Positions 43,406-55,227 of a stretch of 64,000 bases of DNA are shown here, piece after piece. Numbering within the stretch: position 1 is the stretch's first letter; every line of letters begins with the position of its first letter. Below the pieces are notes generated by a model that saw only the letters and a program-made list of their open reading frames with translations, made no database searches and was not told where the DNA came from. Origin of the DNA: Malania oleifera (lineage: Eukaryota; Streptophyta; Magnoliopsida; Santalales; Ximeniaceae); contig NC_080425.1 of the NCBI RefSeq assembly GCF_029873635.1, forward strand, positions 40,055,390-40,119,389, given 5' to 3'. Both the position numbers and the translations under genes were made by a program.

Positions 43406-45396
43406 TGTGAAATCCGGTGTTATCCCAAGGAAGGCAGGGGGGGGGGGGGAGATGAATTGGGTATTTTAAAAATTAAGTCTTTCAAGTTCTAATTTTGAAA
43501 ACTATTAATTACAAACTTGTAAGATACTTACAACTACCTTAATTTTTTTTAATTAATCAATCTAATGAGTAATTTTATCAATCAACCTAATTTACCCAAT
43601 TACTTTGATGACCTACTATATATTTAAAAATATTCACAATATTCACACAAATAAAATTATGCGAAAATTAAATAGAGGTAAGGGTAAGAGAGATGTAAAC
43701 TCAATTTTTATGAGGTTCGGCCTTCCCTAGTCTACGTTCTCGCCTTGAGCAACCCACTGAAGGATTCAACTTAAAATCTGCTCTTTTAACTGGGATGGAA
43801 CTTCCCTTACGATCTGCTACTTACAAGAGGCGTAGCTTCCTCCTCAATCTCGGTTCACAGCCCAAACCGTGAATACAAAAGAATGAATACAATTTCTGCA
43901 AAACTCAAAATGCTTCTAACCAAGCTAGCGAGTACAAGATAAATCCTAGCTCATAATCATATGATAAAACATGAAACTCAATATGTACGTAACGATAAGA
44001 TCGTTATATGAGTAATGAGATGCTTCCCAAATTTATTTTTTAATCAATATCTCCCAAAAATAATTTCTTAAAAATAAGTGCTTTGGAGATCTTAGGATTT
44101 GATGTCAGATCACTTTGTGCAAGAATAGAAAATAAGATCTTTTTTAAAATAATCTTGAATAACACAGAGATCTATGTTCTTACTATCAAATAATTTGTAA
44201 AATTAAATCTTTGAATAAAAATATGACTTTGAATATTGTAAAGATTTAAACAATATTTTTCAAAAAATATTCCTCAAGAATATGTATCTAGACGTTCTTA
44301 GAATTTTCCAATCCGATAGTTTTTACAATAACCAAATACCAAATCTTTGAATGAAAATATAGATTTGAATATCTCAAAGATTTTAGTTTTAGAAAAAATT
44401 TTCTCAAGTATTTTGTTCAATCAATGAATATAAAATATACAACAATATTTTTGCTCCCTAGAAAATATTAATTATAATGAATGTGGGAAACAAGAAAATA
44501 AGATTTGAATGCTTAAACTACTCAAACCTCAATACCAACGACGATTGCAAAATATGTGCGTGAATGCCTTTTGATCAATGTAACAAATGCCCAAAACTGG
44601 ATGTAAAATCTTTGGAGTGGAGGCACAAATTAAGCAATATGTTCAAGGCTCTCAGAATGTAGGCAAAAGTTCAAGGCACTTAGTAATATGCCAAAAAGTG
44701 ACGCTCTAGGGTTTAGAGATTAGGTTTATAAGTGTTCTCGATAGTTGATCAAATCTTGTCCATTGGATCATTTAAAAATAAAAGTTTTCATCCGTATTTG
44801 GGCTGCGAACTTCATTCTGTGCTACAACCTTCGTCGACAAATGGATACATTCATCGACGAGTGTACAACACTCATTCGTCAATGAGGCCATGATTTGTTG
44901 ATGAGAGGACTGTCTGAACTTTTTGGGCTCTCGTTATTTTTTCGTCAACAAGACAAAAACTGTTCATCGCCATGTGGCCTTCATGCTTTCGTCGACGAGG
45001 CCATGGAGTTCTTCGATGAGGCCTCTAAAATTTGCCTCTAAAAATTCATTCAACCTAGAACTAATGTAAATGAATATTTCATGAAATGCATGAGTCCTAA
45101 GGTCAATCTAGGGAATATTTGAGCTTCGAATTATATCCTTTGACATGTAAATACATTCAATTCTAAATACCCATTCCCATTGAAGAACTTGAACTTGAAG
45201 CTCGCTTCTTCATCCTTTTATTCCTCTAGTTCCATGGATTGAGCTAAGTGATATGTACTTTAGGTTCCTCGTGGCTTCCATATCAAGTTTACTATTCGTG
45301 CATTCTAAATCATGATCCTGTTCACAAACTCAATTGCATAGGTCAAATACCAAGTGATTTGTCATTATCAAAATAGGATTGGACACAGAGTCAACA
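43406..45396 (-). mobile_element. Solo LTR in CACTA
   Basis: A TG...CA segment (TGTGAAATCCGG to GAGTCAACA) interrupts the satellite-like array; array sequence resumes on both sides. The probable target duplication is GCTTC/TCTTC (43401-43405, 45397-45401; 4 of 5). No internal genes are present. It includes a poly-G run near 43438-43449. TCGTCGACGA-like motifs lie at 44830-45010; on the minus strand they precede a TATA-like CTTATAAACC near 44730, so I orient the LTR on the minus strand. It could instead be a short non-autonomous element. Confidence 0.72.
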
Positions 45397-45401
45397 TCTT
45401 C

Positions 45402-47330
45402 TAAGCACATCATTTTCAATCAGGGAGAATTTTTTGGATACCGTCAGCTTTGGTACATCGAGCTCAATGTCACGGACGTGTCAAGACTGACCACACTCGA
45501 TTTGGACCTCGTATGCCTGACTTGGACACCTAAGTGCTTAAAACCACTAAGTTTGCAAAGATTGTTTGTATTCTAGCAATGCTTCTAAGTGCGTAAAAAG
45601 CTCCCGAGGATGAGTTTTTGGGCACTATCAGCTTCGATACATCGAGCTCAATGTCACGAATGTGTCAAAATTGACTCCACTCAATTTGGACGTCGTATGC
45701 CCGACTTGACATCTGAATGCTTAAATCCACTTAGTTTTCTAAGTTTTTTTGTATTCTAAATTTGCTTCTACGTGCGTAAAAAGCTCTCAGCAAGGATGTT
45801 TTGGTCACTGTTAGCTCCAACTAGTCGAGCTCAATGTCACGGACATGTCGGGACTGACCCCACTAAGTTTGGACCTTGTATGCCCGACTTGGAAACATGA
45901 GTGCTTAAAACCACTAAGTTTGCGAAGTTTGTTTGTTTTTTTTTGTATTATAACTTTACTTCTAAGTGTATAAAAAGCTCCTGGTGATGATATTTTGGGT
46001 ATTGTCAGTTCTAGCACCTTGAGCTCAATGTCACGGACGTGCTAAGACTAATCCCACTTGGTTTTGACGTCATAAGCCCGACTTGGACACCTAAGTGTTT
46101 AAATCCCCTAAGTTTGCTAAGTTTGTTTTCTTTCTAACTTTGCACCTAAGTGCATAAAAAGCTCTCAAGGAGGATTTTTTGGGCACCATCAGCTTCAGGA
46201 CATACAACTCAATGTCATGGACGTGTTGATACTAACCCCACTCGATTTGGATCTCGTATGCCCAACTTGGATACCTGAGTGCTTAAAATCAACTAAGTTT
46301 ACTAAGTTCGCTTCTAAATGCATAATTTTTAACCAGGGAGGATTTTTTGGGTACCTTCAGCTCTGACGCATCCAACTCAATGTGACGGATGTGTCAGGAC
46401 TGACCTCACTCAGTTTGGATCTTATATGTGCAACATAGACACCTGAGTGCTTAAAACCACTAAGTTTGCTAAGTTTGTTTAGATTCTAATTTTGATTCTA
46501 AGTGCGTAAAATGCTTTCGCAAAGGAGTTTTTGGGCACCGTTAGCCCTGGCACATCTAGCTTAATGTCATGGACATGTCGAGACTAACCCCACTCGTTTT
46601 GGATGTCGTATATCCAACTTTGACACCCGAGCTCTTAACATTAACTAAGTTTACTAAGTTCGCTTCTAAATGTATAAGTTTCAATCGAGGAGTATTTTTT
46701 GGGTATCTTCAGCTCCGATACATCTAACTCAATGTCACAGACATAACGAGACTGAACCCACTTGATTTGGACATCGTTTTCCCTACTTGGACACCTGTGT
46801 GCTTAAAACCACTAAGTTTGTTTGGATTTTAACTTTGCTTCTAAATGCGTAAAAGGCTCCCACAGAAGAGTTTTTAGTCACTATTAGCTCTGGCACGTCG
46901 AGCTCAATGTCACGGATGTGTTGAAACTAACCCCACTGGGTTTGGATGTCATATGCCTAACTTGGACACTTGAGTGCTTAAGTCCACTAAGTTTGTTAAG
47001 TTTGTTTGTATTCTAGCCTTACTTCTAAGTGCGCTAAAAGCTCCTATGGAGGAGTTTTTAGGCACCATTAGCTCTGAAACATCTAGTTCAATGTCACAGA
47101 CGTGTTGGGACTGACCACACTCAGTTTGGACCTCATATGTCCGACTAGGACACTTCAATGCTTAAAATCAACTAAGTTTGCTAGGTTATTTTCTAAGCGC
47201 ATAATTTTCAACTAGGGAGGAGTTTTTTGGTACCGTATGTTCTGACACGTCTAGTTCAATGTCACAGATGTGTTGGGACTGACCCCACTCGGTTTAGAAA
47301 TAATCATTCTTTATCTCTTCCTTATTATAA
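45402..47330. repeat. Satellite-like tandem array of about 180-bp units
   Basis: Eleven units can be counted by the shared GAGCTCAATGTCACGGACGTG-type segment, at about 45460, 45645, 45828, 46020, 46203, 46373, 46557, 46727, 46900, 47084 and 47253. Each unit also holds TTTGGACCTCGTATGCCC, ACTTGGACACC, GTGCTTAAAACCACTAAG and TTTTTGGGCACC. Unit length alternates between about 170 and 190 bp. A diverged extra unit lies at 43310-43405 on the other side of the solo LTR. The array is internal to the CACTA element. Any open frames here are products of the repeat. Confidence 0.9.
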
Positions 47331-47603
47331 ACTCATAAAATATTCATTTCGCTCTTTCTTAGACATATCCAAGCCCTTGTGTTGGCTCAAAAGTAAAATT
47401 AACAAAAAAATAAAGTACTTAATTTAGTAGAATATTCATTCATAATGTGTTGTTGAATAATATATAACATAGAAGCACAAGTTTCACCACAACATTGTAA
47501 GAAAAACGAAGAAGACATGGATTATGCTCAATAGTTGATTAGGAAAACACCATGTTAAGAGAGACATATACTTAATCTGCTCTGATGATCGTCAAGAAGA
47601 AGA

Positions 47604-47840
47604 AGAATGCATGTAAATGGTAATGACGTAGTACAAACCAGCAGTAGGGTCCTAGGAAAATAGGATGACTATTACATGATCCAAAAGTTGGATGAGTTTG
47701 TGCAAAATATTGGAGTGTGCAAATGTTTGCAATACTAGTAGTTGTCAAAGTCCCAACTTTTGGACCATGTAAAAGTCATCTTATTTCCCTAGGACCCTAT
47801 TGCTAGTTTGTACTATGTCATTACCTTTTACATGCATACT
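47604..47840. repeat. Long near-perfect inverted repeat (hairpin)
   Basis: Arms 47604-47690 and 47754-47840 (87 bases each) are reverse complements with 9 mismatches, several of which would be G:U pairs in RNA. The loop is 63 bases. Outer ends are AGAATGCATG / CATGCATACT. It could be a foldback transposon or a transcribed hairpin that makes small RNAs. I see no target duplication to settle this. Confidence 0.85.
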
Positions 47841-47844
47841 AATG

Positions 47845-49410
47845 AGGGGAGGAGCCACCCGCAACATCCCCATGATGTTGGCGCATCATTTCTTCATTCT
47901 ATGCTTTCCAGGGCATCATTTCATCCAACTGCGCTTTATAGACCACCATCATTTCTTGCACCTACGCTTCTAAAATCTCATTCTTCGTACTAAGTGTGTC
48001 CAACTTTTAAACCATGGCCGTTGCCTGAGTCTCGATGTCTTAATGCGCTCGCTCTATCCCAAGACCTTTCACGTAACCCCTTAGTGGATGCCTAAGCACC
48101 TAATCGCAGATCTTGTCATCTGTGGGTGGCTGACTACCCTAAAAAACATTTGCATCCCTTATCCAGAAAATCCTCTCCTATTTCCAGTCATAAAAATGTA
48201 GAAAATGATTAAATAACAATGTAATTATGGCGTTTTGAATTCTATAATTAACTAAATACTATAATTGGCTAACATGTTTACTTTGAGCACCTTGGCACCA
48301 CTCCTCCGATGGCCTTTGATGTGTTCTCTGATAAAAGGAAGACATGCTCTCCAGTTGTCCAATGACGGGATCACACTACATTATCATATAAAACCTTATA
48401 TTAACAACTTTGGAAATGTAAACATATAGAACACTTGTAATGTAAGACTAAGCTAGTTTTATAGAAATTACCGCTTAATGATGCACAAATAACTTCGACC
48501 CACCATAATGCATTGTATCTAATTTTCTTCGGTTCTCAACATTTATTTGGTAGATATCCTACAGAAAAGATTTATTGAGATAATAAACCACATTAATACC
48601 AAAAAGTAGTTCTAATCAAAACACATCACCTAGTAGTGAGGGTCACAAAAATGTCGACACACCAACTCCAAATCTTCATGGGAGATCTTATCATACGGGT
48701 GTCGTTCAACTTCATAACCCATCGCCTTAAAATATCCGTGCATTTTGTGGTGATAAATCTTAAACTGAGTACACAAGTTCCTGTTCACCGCCATTTTGAC
48801 ATGAGGGTTAGTGAGAATGTCAATATCAAACTCCATATATATATGAAGTACATATAAAATGTTAGAAAGTAAATAATGTAGTATATTAAAATTGATAGAA
48901 CTGTTTGGAAAACATACCAATATGCACTCGTAGAGAACCAAGTGCTGCTCCTCAGTCACCTGTGTCCACCTAAAGTAGGTGACTGGAGCAAATTGTCGGC
49001 ATATAATGCTGACCTCCCGTACCTAGGCTAGGGACCAATCGCCCATCGGTGCCGTGTAGCCTGGAAGAATCTCAATCTTAATATGCTAATGTTTCATCTA
49101 CAGGTGCCTACAGAGCGTACTATTCTTGGCTGCATCATGCCTTGACCTCAACTGTGATGATGAGGTCGATGTTGAACAAATAATTTAAGGATTCATTATA
49201 TATATACATGTATATAAAAAAATCAATTTATTTAAAAAATTAAAGAATCATAATCTTACTGACGCTGCTTATATGGGTGGGGAACTCACCCTAAGTATCC
49301 CTAACAAATGGTTGTAGATCGGGATGGGTTCCCGATTGCTCACTCGGTGATGCATTAGCACCGACATGCTTCGGTTGTATCGCATTTGCTGCATGCTCCT
49401 GGGTGGCCAT
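47845..49410 (-). pseudogene. CACTA Transposase_24-type gene (Ptta/En/Spm)
   Basis: In transcription order: MATQEHAANAIQPKHVGAN starts at 49410, then ILPGYTAPMGDWSLA and ICRQFAPVTYFRWTQV (about 49060-48960). An open stretch 48959-48630 follows (NPHVKMAVNRNLCTQFKIYH, HKMHGYFKAMG, CRHFCDPHY), then NVENRRKLDTMHYGGSKLF near 48540-48490 and a C-terminal region with LRGYVKGLG. This is the order of the plant Transposase_24 family found beside TNP2 in CACTA elements. Intervening AT-rich gaps (e.g. 48560-48630, 48860-48900) could be introns; stops in the C-terminal part suggest decay. It probably acts as a terminus-binding accessory protein, by analogy with the family. Confidence 0.75.
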
Positions 49411-49499
49411 ACTGGTAGCTTATGCCTTAGGGATTAAAGACCTCTTGGTGCCATGTCTGCAATATTATACACAATATTTAATAAGATAATTGTATATTA

Positions 49500-49750
49500 A
49501 AAGGATGCATAGTAAATATATTTTTAGTTATTTATACAAATAAGATACATGGTGACAACATAACATGTTTACCCCATAAAAATCCTCAATATTGGTATCA
49601 TCATCACTTTCTAGTATCTCTTCTTCCTCAGTATAGTGCTCCACCATTGTTTCATCTTCCCCATTAGTTTCATCATTGCTGATGAAGTTAATATGTATAT
49701 CATCAATTCTAAAGTCAGAGGTCCCTACATGTTCTACCGTGGCACCAACC
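49500..49750 (-). pseudogene. CACTA TNP2, C-terminal tail
   Basis: The minus-strand frame NRVGATVEHVGTSDF, FISNDETNGEDETMVEH, and an acidic EEEEILESDDDTNIEDFYG is the acidic tail typical of plant CACTA TNP2 proteins. It is separated from the rest of the gene (53526 onward) by element B2 and joins it in sense across the target duplication CTATT. Confidence 0.7.
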
Positions 49751-49755
49751 CTATT

Positions 49756-50458
49756 TGATGCGGAAACCCAAGAATGAACGTTCGGAGACCCCAAATCAAA
49801 TTTATCAAAACCCCAAACCCAAAATAAGATTCGACATGGTAGTGGATCCTTGACCTATTGCTTGACGTGAAGCACAAACCAAGAATATCAAATCAATGGA
49901 TGAACGCCACAAAGGTAGCACCTTTGATAAGTTTGGTGAAAGTTCAATGAAGAACTTGAAGAGAAATAAACCTCACTTGGAATTGTATTCAATCAAAAAA
50001 ATATATCTTTCTAATACAACAGTGCGTTGGCTACTTATAGAAAATAAAAGAAACCCATGACATCAGTTCAACCAATAAAAATAGGCTATGGCATCAATTT
50101 TGCCAATAAAATGGCCCCACAAAACCTTAAGCATGCCATGTCATTTAATGAAACATGTGCAAGTCACATGCCACGCTTAATCGACACAATTGGCCCACTA
50201 TTTAGTCCATAAAATTCGCGAAACAACCCTTATTGGCTTAAGGTTCTAGCTTCACACGTCTTTAGACAATTTACCATCTTAGGCTATTCAAGAAAGTCCT
50301 CTTCTTTAGTGTCCATGGCCCTCATTGACTCTTGCTCAAGCAACTTCTCATTTAGTCCTTGCATAGTCTCCTTGACCTTCTTGGCTTCAGCTCTTGTGAT
50401 GGGTTTTCTTGGCATATGCAGATCATCCTGCGCAATCGGAGCTTGTGGATTCATATCA
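49756..50458 (-). repeat. Left LTR of B2 (minus orientation)
   Basis: It matches the LTRs of B1. It carries a single copy of the 45-bp CATGTCATTTAATGAAAC unit. A purine tract (minus GAGAGGGGGAG) follows its inner edge, as expected for a 3' LTR. Confidence 0.9.
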
Positions 50459-50469
50459 CTCCCCCTCTC

Positions 50470-50781
50470 CTAAAAAAGATTCTTCCTCGAATCATCACCT
50501 ACATCAAAAAGGGATAAATCAGAAACGTTGAAAGTTGCATTGACCTTATACTCACCTAGTAGATCCAACTTGTATGAATTATTGTTGATCTTTTCTACCA
50601 CTTGAAAAGGTCCATCACCCCTTGGGTGTAGCTTTGTTTTCCTTTTAGTAGGAAACCTCTCTTTTCTCATATGCACCCATACCCAATCTCCTGGTTCAAA
50701 AGTAACGAACTTGCGCCCCGTATTAGCATGAGATGAATATTGTTGGTTCTTTTTTTTCAATGTTCTATTGTTCTTGTTCAT
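50470..50781 (-). pseudogene. B2 integrase C-terminal module
   Basis: Minus-strand frame with KFVTFEPGDWVWVHMRKERF, HPRGDGPFQVVEKINNNSYK and NATFNVSDLSLFDVGDDSRK: the GPF/Y-type module after the integrase core. It is separated from the core by a frame break between 50781 and 50810. Confidence 0.88.
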
Positions 50782-50809
50782 GGATCCTCTTCACCAAGTC
50801 ACCCTTGTG

Positions 50810-52745
50810 TCATTCGTCTAAGCTAGCTATCTCATTCAAAGGTAGTGGCATCAAATCCAATGGAGTCAAAGGATTAAAACCATAAACAATTTCAAATGGA
50901 GAAAAATTAGTAAAAGCATACACAGTTCTATTATAAGCAAAGTCAACAAGTGGTACGCATTCTACCCATGATTTTAAATTCCCTTGAATGACCGCACACA
51001 ATAAGGTAGCTAAAGTCTTATTAACTACTTCGGTTTGACCATCGGTTTGAGGATGACAAGTAGTAGAAAACAATAGCTTAGTTCCTAACTTTCCCCACAA
51101 AACCTTCCAAAAGTAGCTAAGGAATTTAACATCCCTATCACTCACAATTGTCCTAGGAATGCCATGCAATTGCACAATGTCCCTAAAAAATAAATTGGCT
51201 ATATTTGTGGCGTCATCAGTTTTATGGCAAGGAATAAAATGTGCCATTTTATAAAATCTATCAACCACCACAAATATAGAGTCCATACCCCCTTTGGACC
51301 TAGGCAAACCTAATATGACATCCATTGAAATGTCTACCCAAGGTTCACTAGGTACAGGCAAAGGAGTATAAAGGCCATGAGGTAAGACCTTAGACTTAGC
51401 TTGTTTACATGAAATGCATCTAGAACACACTCTCTCTACATCTCTATACATATGTGGCCAAAAGAAGTGTTCATCCAAAATATCTAAAGTCTTTTGTACC
51501 TCAAAATGTCCCATCAAACCCCAGCTATATGACTCTCGCACAAGCAACTCTCTTAAGGAGCAGTTAGGCACACAAAGTCTATTCTCCCTAAACAAATATC
51601 CATCATTCCTATAGAATTTATGAAATGCAACTTTATCACATGCCTCATACACTTTAGCAAAATCAAAATCTTTAGCATATAAATCATTTATGTACTCAAA
51701 ACCCAATAGCTTAGTGCTAAGTGTAGTAATTAAGGCATACCTGCGAGAAAGCGCATCAGCCACGACATTCTCTTTCCCCTGCTTGTACTGAATGACATAT
51801 GGGAAGGTTTCAATGAACTCTACCCATTTGGCAAGACAACGAATTAGCTTACTTTGCCCCTTCAAATGCTTTAATGATTCATGATCATAGTGGATCACGA
51901 ATTCTTTAGGCCACAAGTAGTGTTGCCACGTCTCCAATGCCCTCACCAAGGCATACAATTCTTTATCATACGTGGAGTAGTTCAATCCTCCCTTATTGGG
52001 CTTTTCACTAAAATATGCAATGGGATTCTTATCCTGCATCAAAATAGCTCCAATACCAATCCTGGAGGCATCACATTCAATCTTATAAGTTTTAGTGAAA
52101 TCAGGTAAAAGCAACAATGGAGCATAACATAGCCTATCTTTAAGCATTTTAAAGGAATGTTCTTGTGCATTACCCCATTTAAACCCCACGTTCTTTTTTA
52201 TCACGTCAGTTAAAGGTGCAACAATGGTGCTAAAATCTCTCACAAATCGCCTATAAAAACTAGCCAACCCATGAAAACTACGTACATCAGTCACAGATTT
52301 AGGTGTCGGCCAATCTTTTATTGCTTTCACCTTTTCCTCATCCACTTCTACGCCATTAAAACTCACCATATAACCCAATAAAATAACTTTTTCCATGCAA
52401 AAATTACATTTCTTTAGGTTAGCAAACAATTTTTCTTTTTTAAGAACATCCAGTACACCTTTCAAATGATCCAAGTGATCATCAAGATTCTTGTTGTACA
52501 CTAGGATGTCGTCAAAGTAGACAACAAAAAATCTACCTATAAATGCACGCAACACATGATTCGTCAAGCACATGAAAGTACTAGGTGCAGTGGTGAGACC
52601 AAATGGCATAACCATCCATTCATACAAATCGTACTTTGTCTTAAATGCAGTTTTCCATTCATCACCCAGTTTCATTCTTATTTGATGGTAGCCACTTTTT
52701 AAATCAATTTTAGAAAAGATGTATTAGCCATGCAGTTCATCTAAC
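50810..52745 (-). pseudogene. B2 Pol: RT (part), RNase H, integrase, 621-codon open frame
   Basis: This is the longest open reading in the window (52675-50810). RT resumes at [11 protein letters not shown] next to the inverted LTR, with a stop just after, then [27 protein letters not shown] and the catalytic YFDDILVY at codons 53-60 of the open part. RNase [53 protein letters not shown]. Integrase: zinc region [18 protein letters not shown] with [13 protein letters not shown]; catalytic region [43 protein letters not shown]. Gag and protease are missing. The intact frame suggests this copy is younger than B1. Confidence 0.92.
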
Positions 52746-52762
52746 ATGTCATCTAGTCTAGG

Positions 52763-53520
52763 TGATATGAACCCACAAGCTCTGATTGCACAGGATGATC
52801 TGCACATGCCAAGCAGACCAATCACAAAAGCTGGAGCCAAGAAGGTTAAGGAGGCTATACAAGGACTAATTGAGAAGCTACTTGAGCAAGAGTCAATGAG
52901 CTCCATGGACACTAAAGAAAAGGACTTTACTGAAGAGTCTAAGATGGTAAATTGTCTAAAGACTTGTGAAGTTGGAACCTTAAGCCAATAAGAGCTGTTT
53001 GAAGAATTTTTATGGACAAAATAGTGGGTCCATTGTGTCGATTAAGCATGACATGTGACTTGCACATGTTTCATTAAATGACATGACACATGGCATGTGA
53101 CTTGCATATGTTTCATTAAATGACATGGCATGCTTAAGGTTATGTGGGGCTGTTTTATTGGCCAGATTGATGTCATAACCTATTTTTATTGGCCAAACTG
53201 ATGTCATGGGTTTCTTTTATTTTCTATAAGTAACCAACTCACTATTGTATTAGAAAGATATTTTTTTGATTGAATACAATTCCAAGTGAGGTTTTTTTCT
53301 CTTCAAGTTCTTCATTGAACTTTCACCGAACTTATCAAAGGTGCTACCTTTGTGGCATTACCTTTGTGGCGTTCATCCATTGATTTGATATTCTTGGTTT
53401 GTGCTTCATGTCAAGCAATAGGCCAAGGATCCACTACCATGTCAAATCTTATTTTGGGTTTGGGGTTTTGATAAATTCGATTTGGGGTTTTCGGACGTTC
53501 ATTCTTGGGGTTCCGCATCA
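52763..53520 (+). repeat. Right LTR of B2 (plus orientation)
   Basis: Same LTR family, opposite orientation to the left one. It has the 45-bp unit twice (about 53045-53130), like the left LTR of B1. The minus-type C-terminal coding continuation of integrase (NPQALIAQDDLHMPSRPITK) is readable on its plus strand, now detached from integrase. Confidence 0.9.
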
Positions 53521-53525
53521 CTATT

Positions 53526-54449
53526 CAACGGTATAGGATTAGCTCCTTCCTTGGCAACATAATTGGAATCATATTGAGTTATTGCACTAATAGATAGCTC
53601 ATCTTGTTGGAAAGCATCCTCATTGAAATTCTTCTCCCCATCTGTGACTTTTGTAATATCATAAAAACTTCAGGAAGGAATTCTTTTTTGTCACATGCCA
53701 TTCACCCTTCAATTTTGTGTCCTTGAGGTAGAACACTTGTTCTGCCTGCATTGCTAGCACAAAAGGGTTATTTTGATACCATGTTTTACTAAAATTGACA
53801 CTGGTAAAGTAGGCATCCATGTTTATCCCACTGGAACAAGTAGACAAGTCTATTGGCTCCTAGCACATCAACCCAATAGTTTTGGGTTCTTCTATGCAAT
53901 TCAAGGGACTTCTTATGAAAACTTAAGTTGTTGACAATAATACCACTATAGTGGTTAATTCATTGATTGGAGCAACATGCCAACACATACAAATCTTTAT
54001 TTGCTTTTGGTTCTTTCTTATAACACATGAAATTCATATATTAATTAAAAATAAGTTTAGATGATTAAACTGTCAATATTGAAACTTTACATTGCTTCAA
54101 ACACACATTAAATTTGTTACTTACATGGCTCCCAAACCAATTGACATTTTTTTTTATTTCTTTCATCAACATTCCTTTCATTTGGTCTAGAAGTTTAGCG
54201 TTATGTTCACTATATGCAACAAAAGTACGTGTTAATGTCAATTAAGTATATATATAAATATATATATATATATGTATGTATATGTATACAGTGAAAAGTA
54301 TGGATTTAGAAACCACATACTCGATATCTGGAGCAACTTTATCAAAATTATTGAGGACATAAAAATGTGCTTTATTAGGTTCTCCGTGTCAATGAAATCA
54401 TAAATTCATCCACCAAATGACCGAACATGCTCGAAATACAGAGTTGATG
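53526..54449 (-). pseudogene. CACTA TNP2, C-terminal region
   Basis: From right to left: QLCISSMFGHLVDEFMI near 54440-54390, then broken sequence, then TSVNFSKTWYQNNPFVLAMQ and EQVFYLKDTKLKGEWHV (about 53820-53700). The NPFVLA.QAEQVFYLKD segment is a hallmark of TNP2-type plant CACTA transposase C-termini. Many stops are present. It is interrupted on the right by a solo LTR at 54450. Confidence 0.78.
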
Positions 54450-55182
54450 TGTAGAGACCCAAAAATTATAATAATTAAATAATAGAGGAGGGAAAATCCG
54501 GAAAGAAACAAAGCAAGGTTCATTGACGAACATCTTGGTTTCGTCGACGAACTCCCATATAAAGTTTGTGGATGAACTTCAGTGTTTCGTCGATGAAAAG
54601 ATACTATGAAGGGTGATTTCAAACCCTTTGGTTTGTCGACGAGCTCATCGCCTTCATCGATGAACTCCTTTATTTGGTTCATCAATGAGTACACATGGCT
54701 CGTTGACGAAGCCATGTGTACAACTGCTTATAAATAGTCGAAAATTGCATTTTTAGAGAGAGAATTGTTTTCTTACTATTTCTCTCTCTAAAAATATGGC
54801 CCTCTCACCTTCTCTTTAAGATTTCGACCCGTTTCTCCCCGGTTCGATGATCATAAGCTACCATGATGACCTTGGGGAGATTCTCTACAACTTAGCCAAA
54901 GTAGAATTTTGGTTTGAGGAGTTCAGGCACCATCCCAAAATCAAGGTAAGTATGATATTTTAGGGTTTTCATAGTTATCAGGCTTTTCTGAACTCGGATT
55001 TTGTATTAGATGTTGGTATAATGGTGTTTGGGGAGATTAAACTATGGTGTTGTGATTTCAGGGTTTGGGTTTCCAAACACCGCAGGCATGGGTTAAGGAT
55101 CCTAGCGGGTGTTATCTCAGGAACCCAGGTAAAATGATAAATAGTTTATAGTTTAGAAATGTGAGTATGATAATTATTCTAA

Positions 55183-55227
<45 letters not shown>

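Larger units (their letters stand above)
49756..53520 (-). mobile_element. CRM-like element B2 with inverted LTRs, TSD CTATT
   Basis: The left LTR (49756-50458) is in minus orientation (starts TGATGCGG, ends TTCATATCA on plus). The right LTR (52763-53520) is in plus orientation (starts TGATATGAACCC, ends TTCCGCATCA). Both outer termini are therefore the U5 end of the LTR. The target duplication CTATT is perfect (49751-49755, 53521-53525). Between them lies minus-strand pol from mid RT to the integrase C-terminus; gag, protease and the first part of RT are missing and replaced by the inverted LTR at 52762/52763. It sits in the TNP2 gene of the CACTA element. Confidence 0.9.

Noticed and set aside
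45379-47158. Several 60-70-codon open frames in the tandem array
   Set aside because: They are not conserved from unit to unit and fall on both strands, as expected for chance frames in a repeat.
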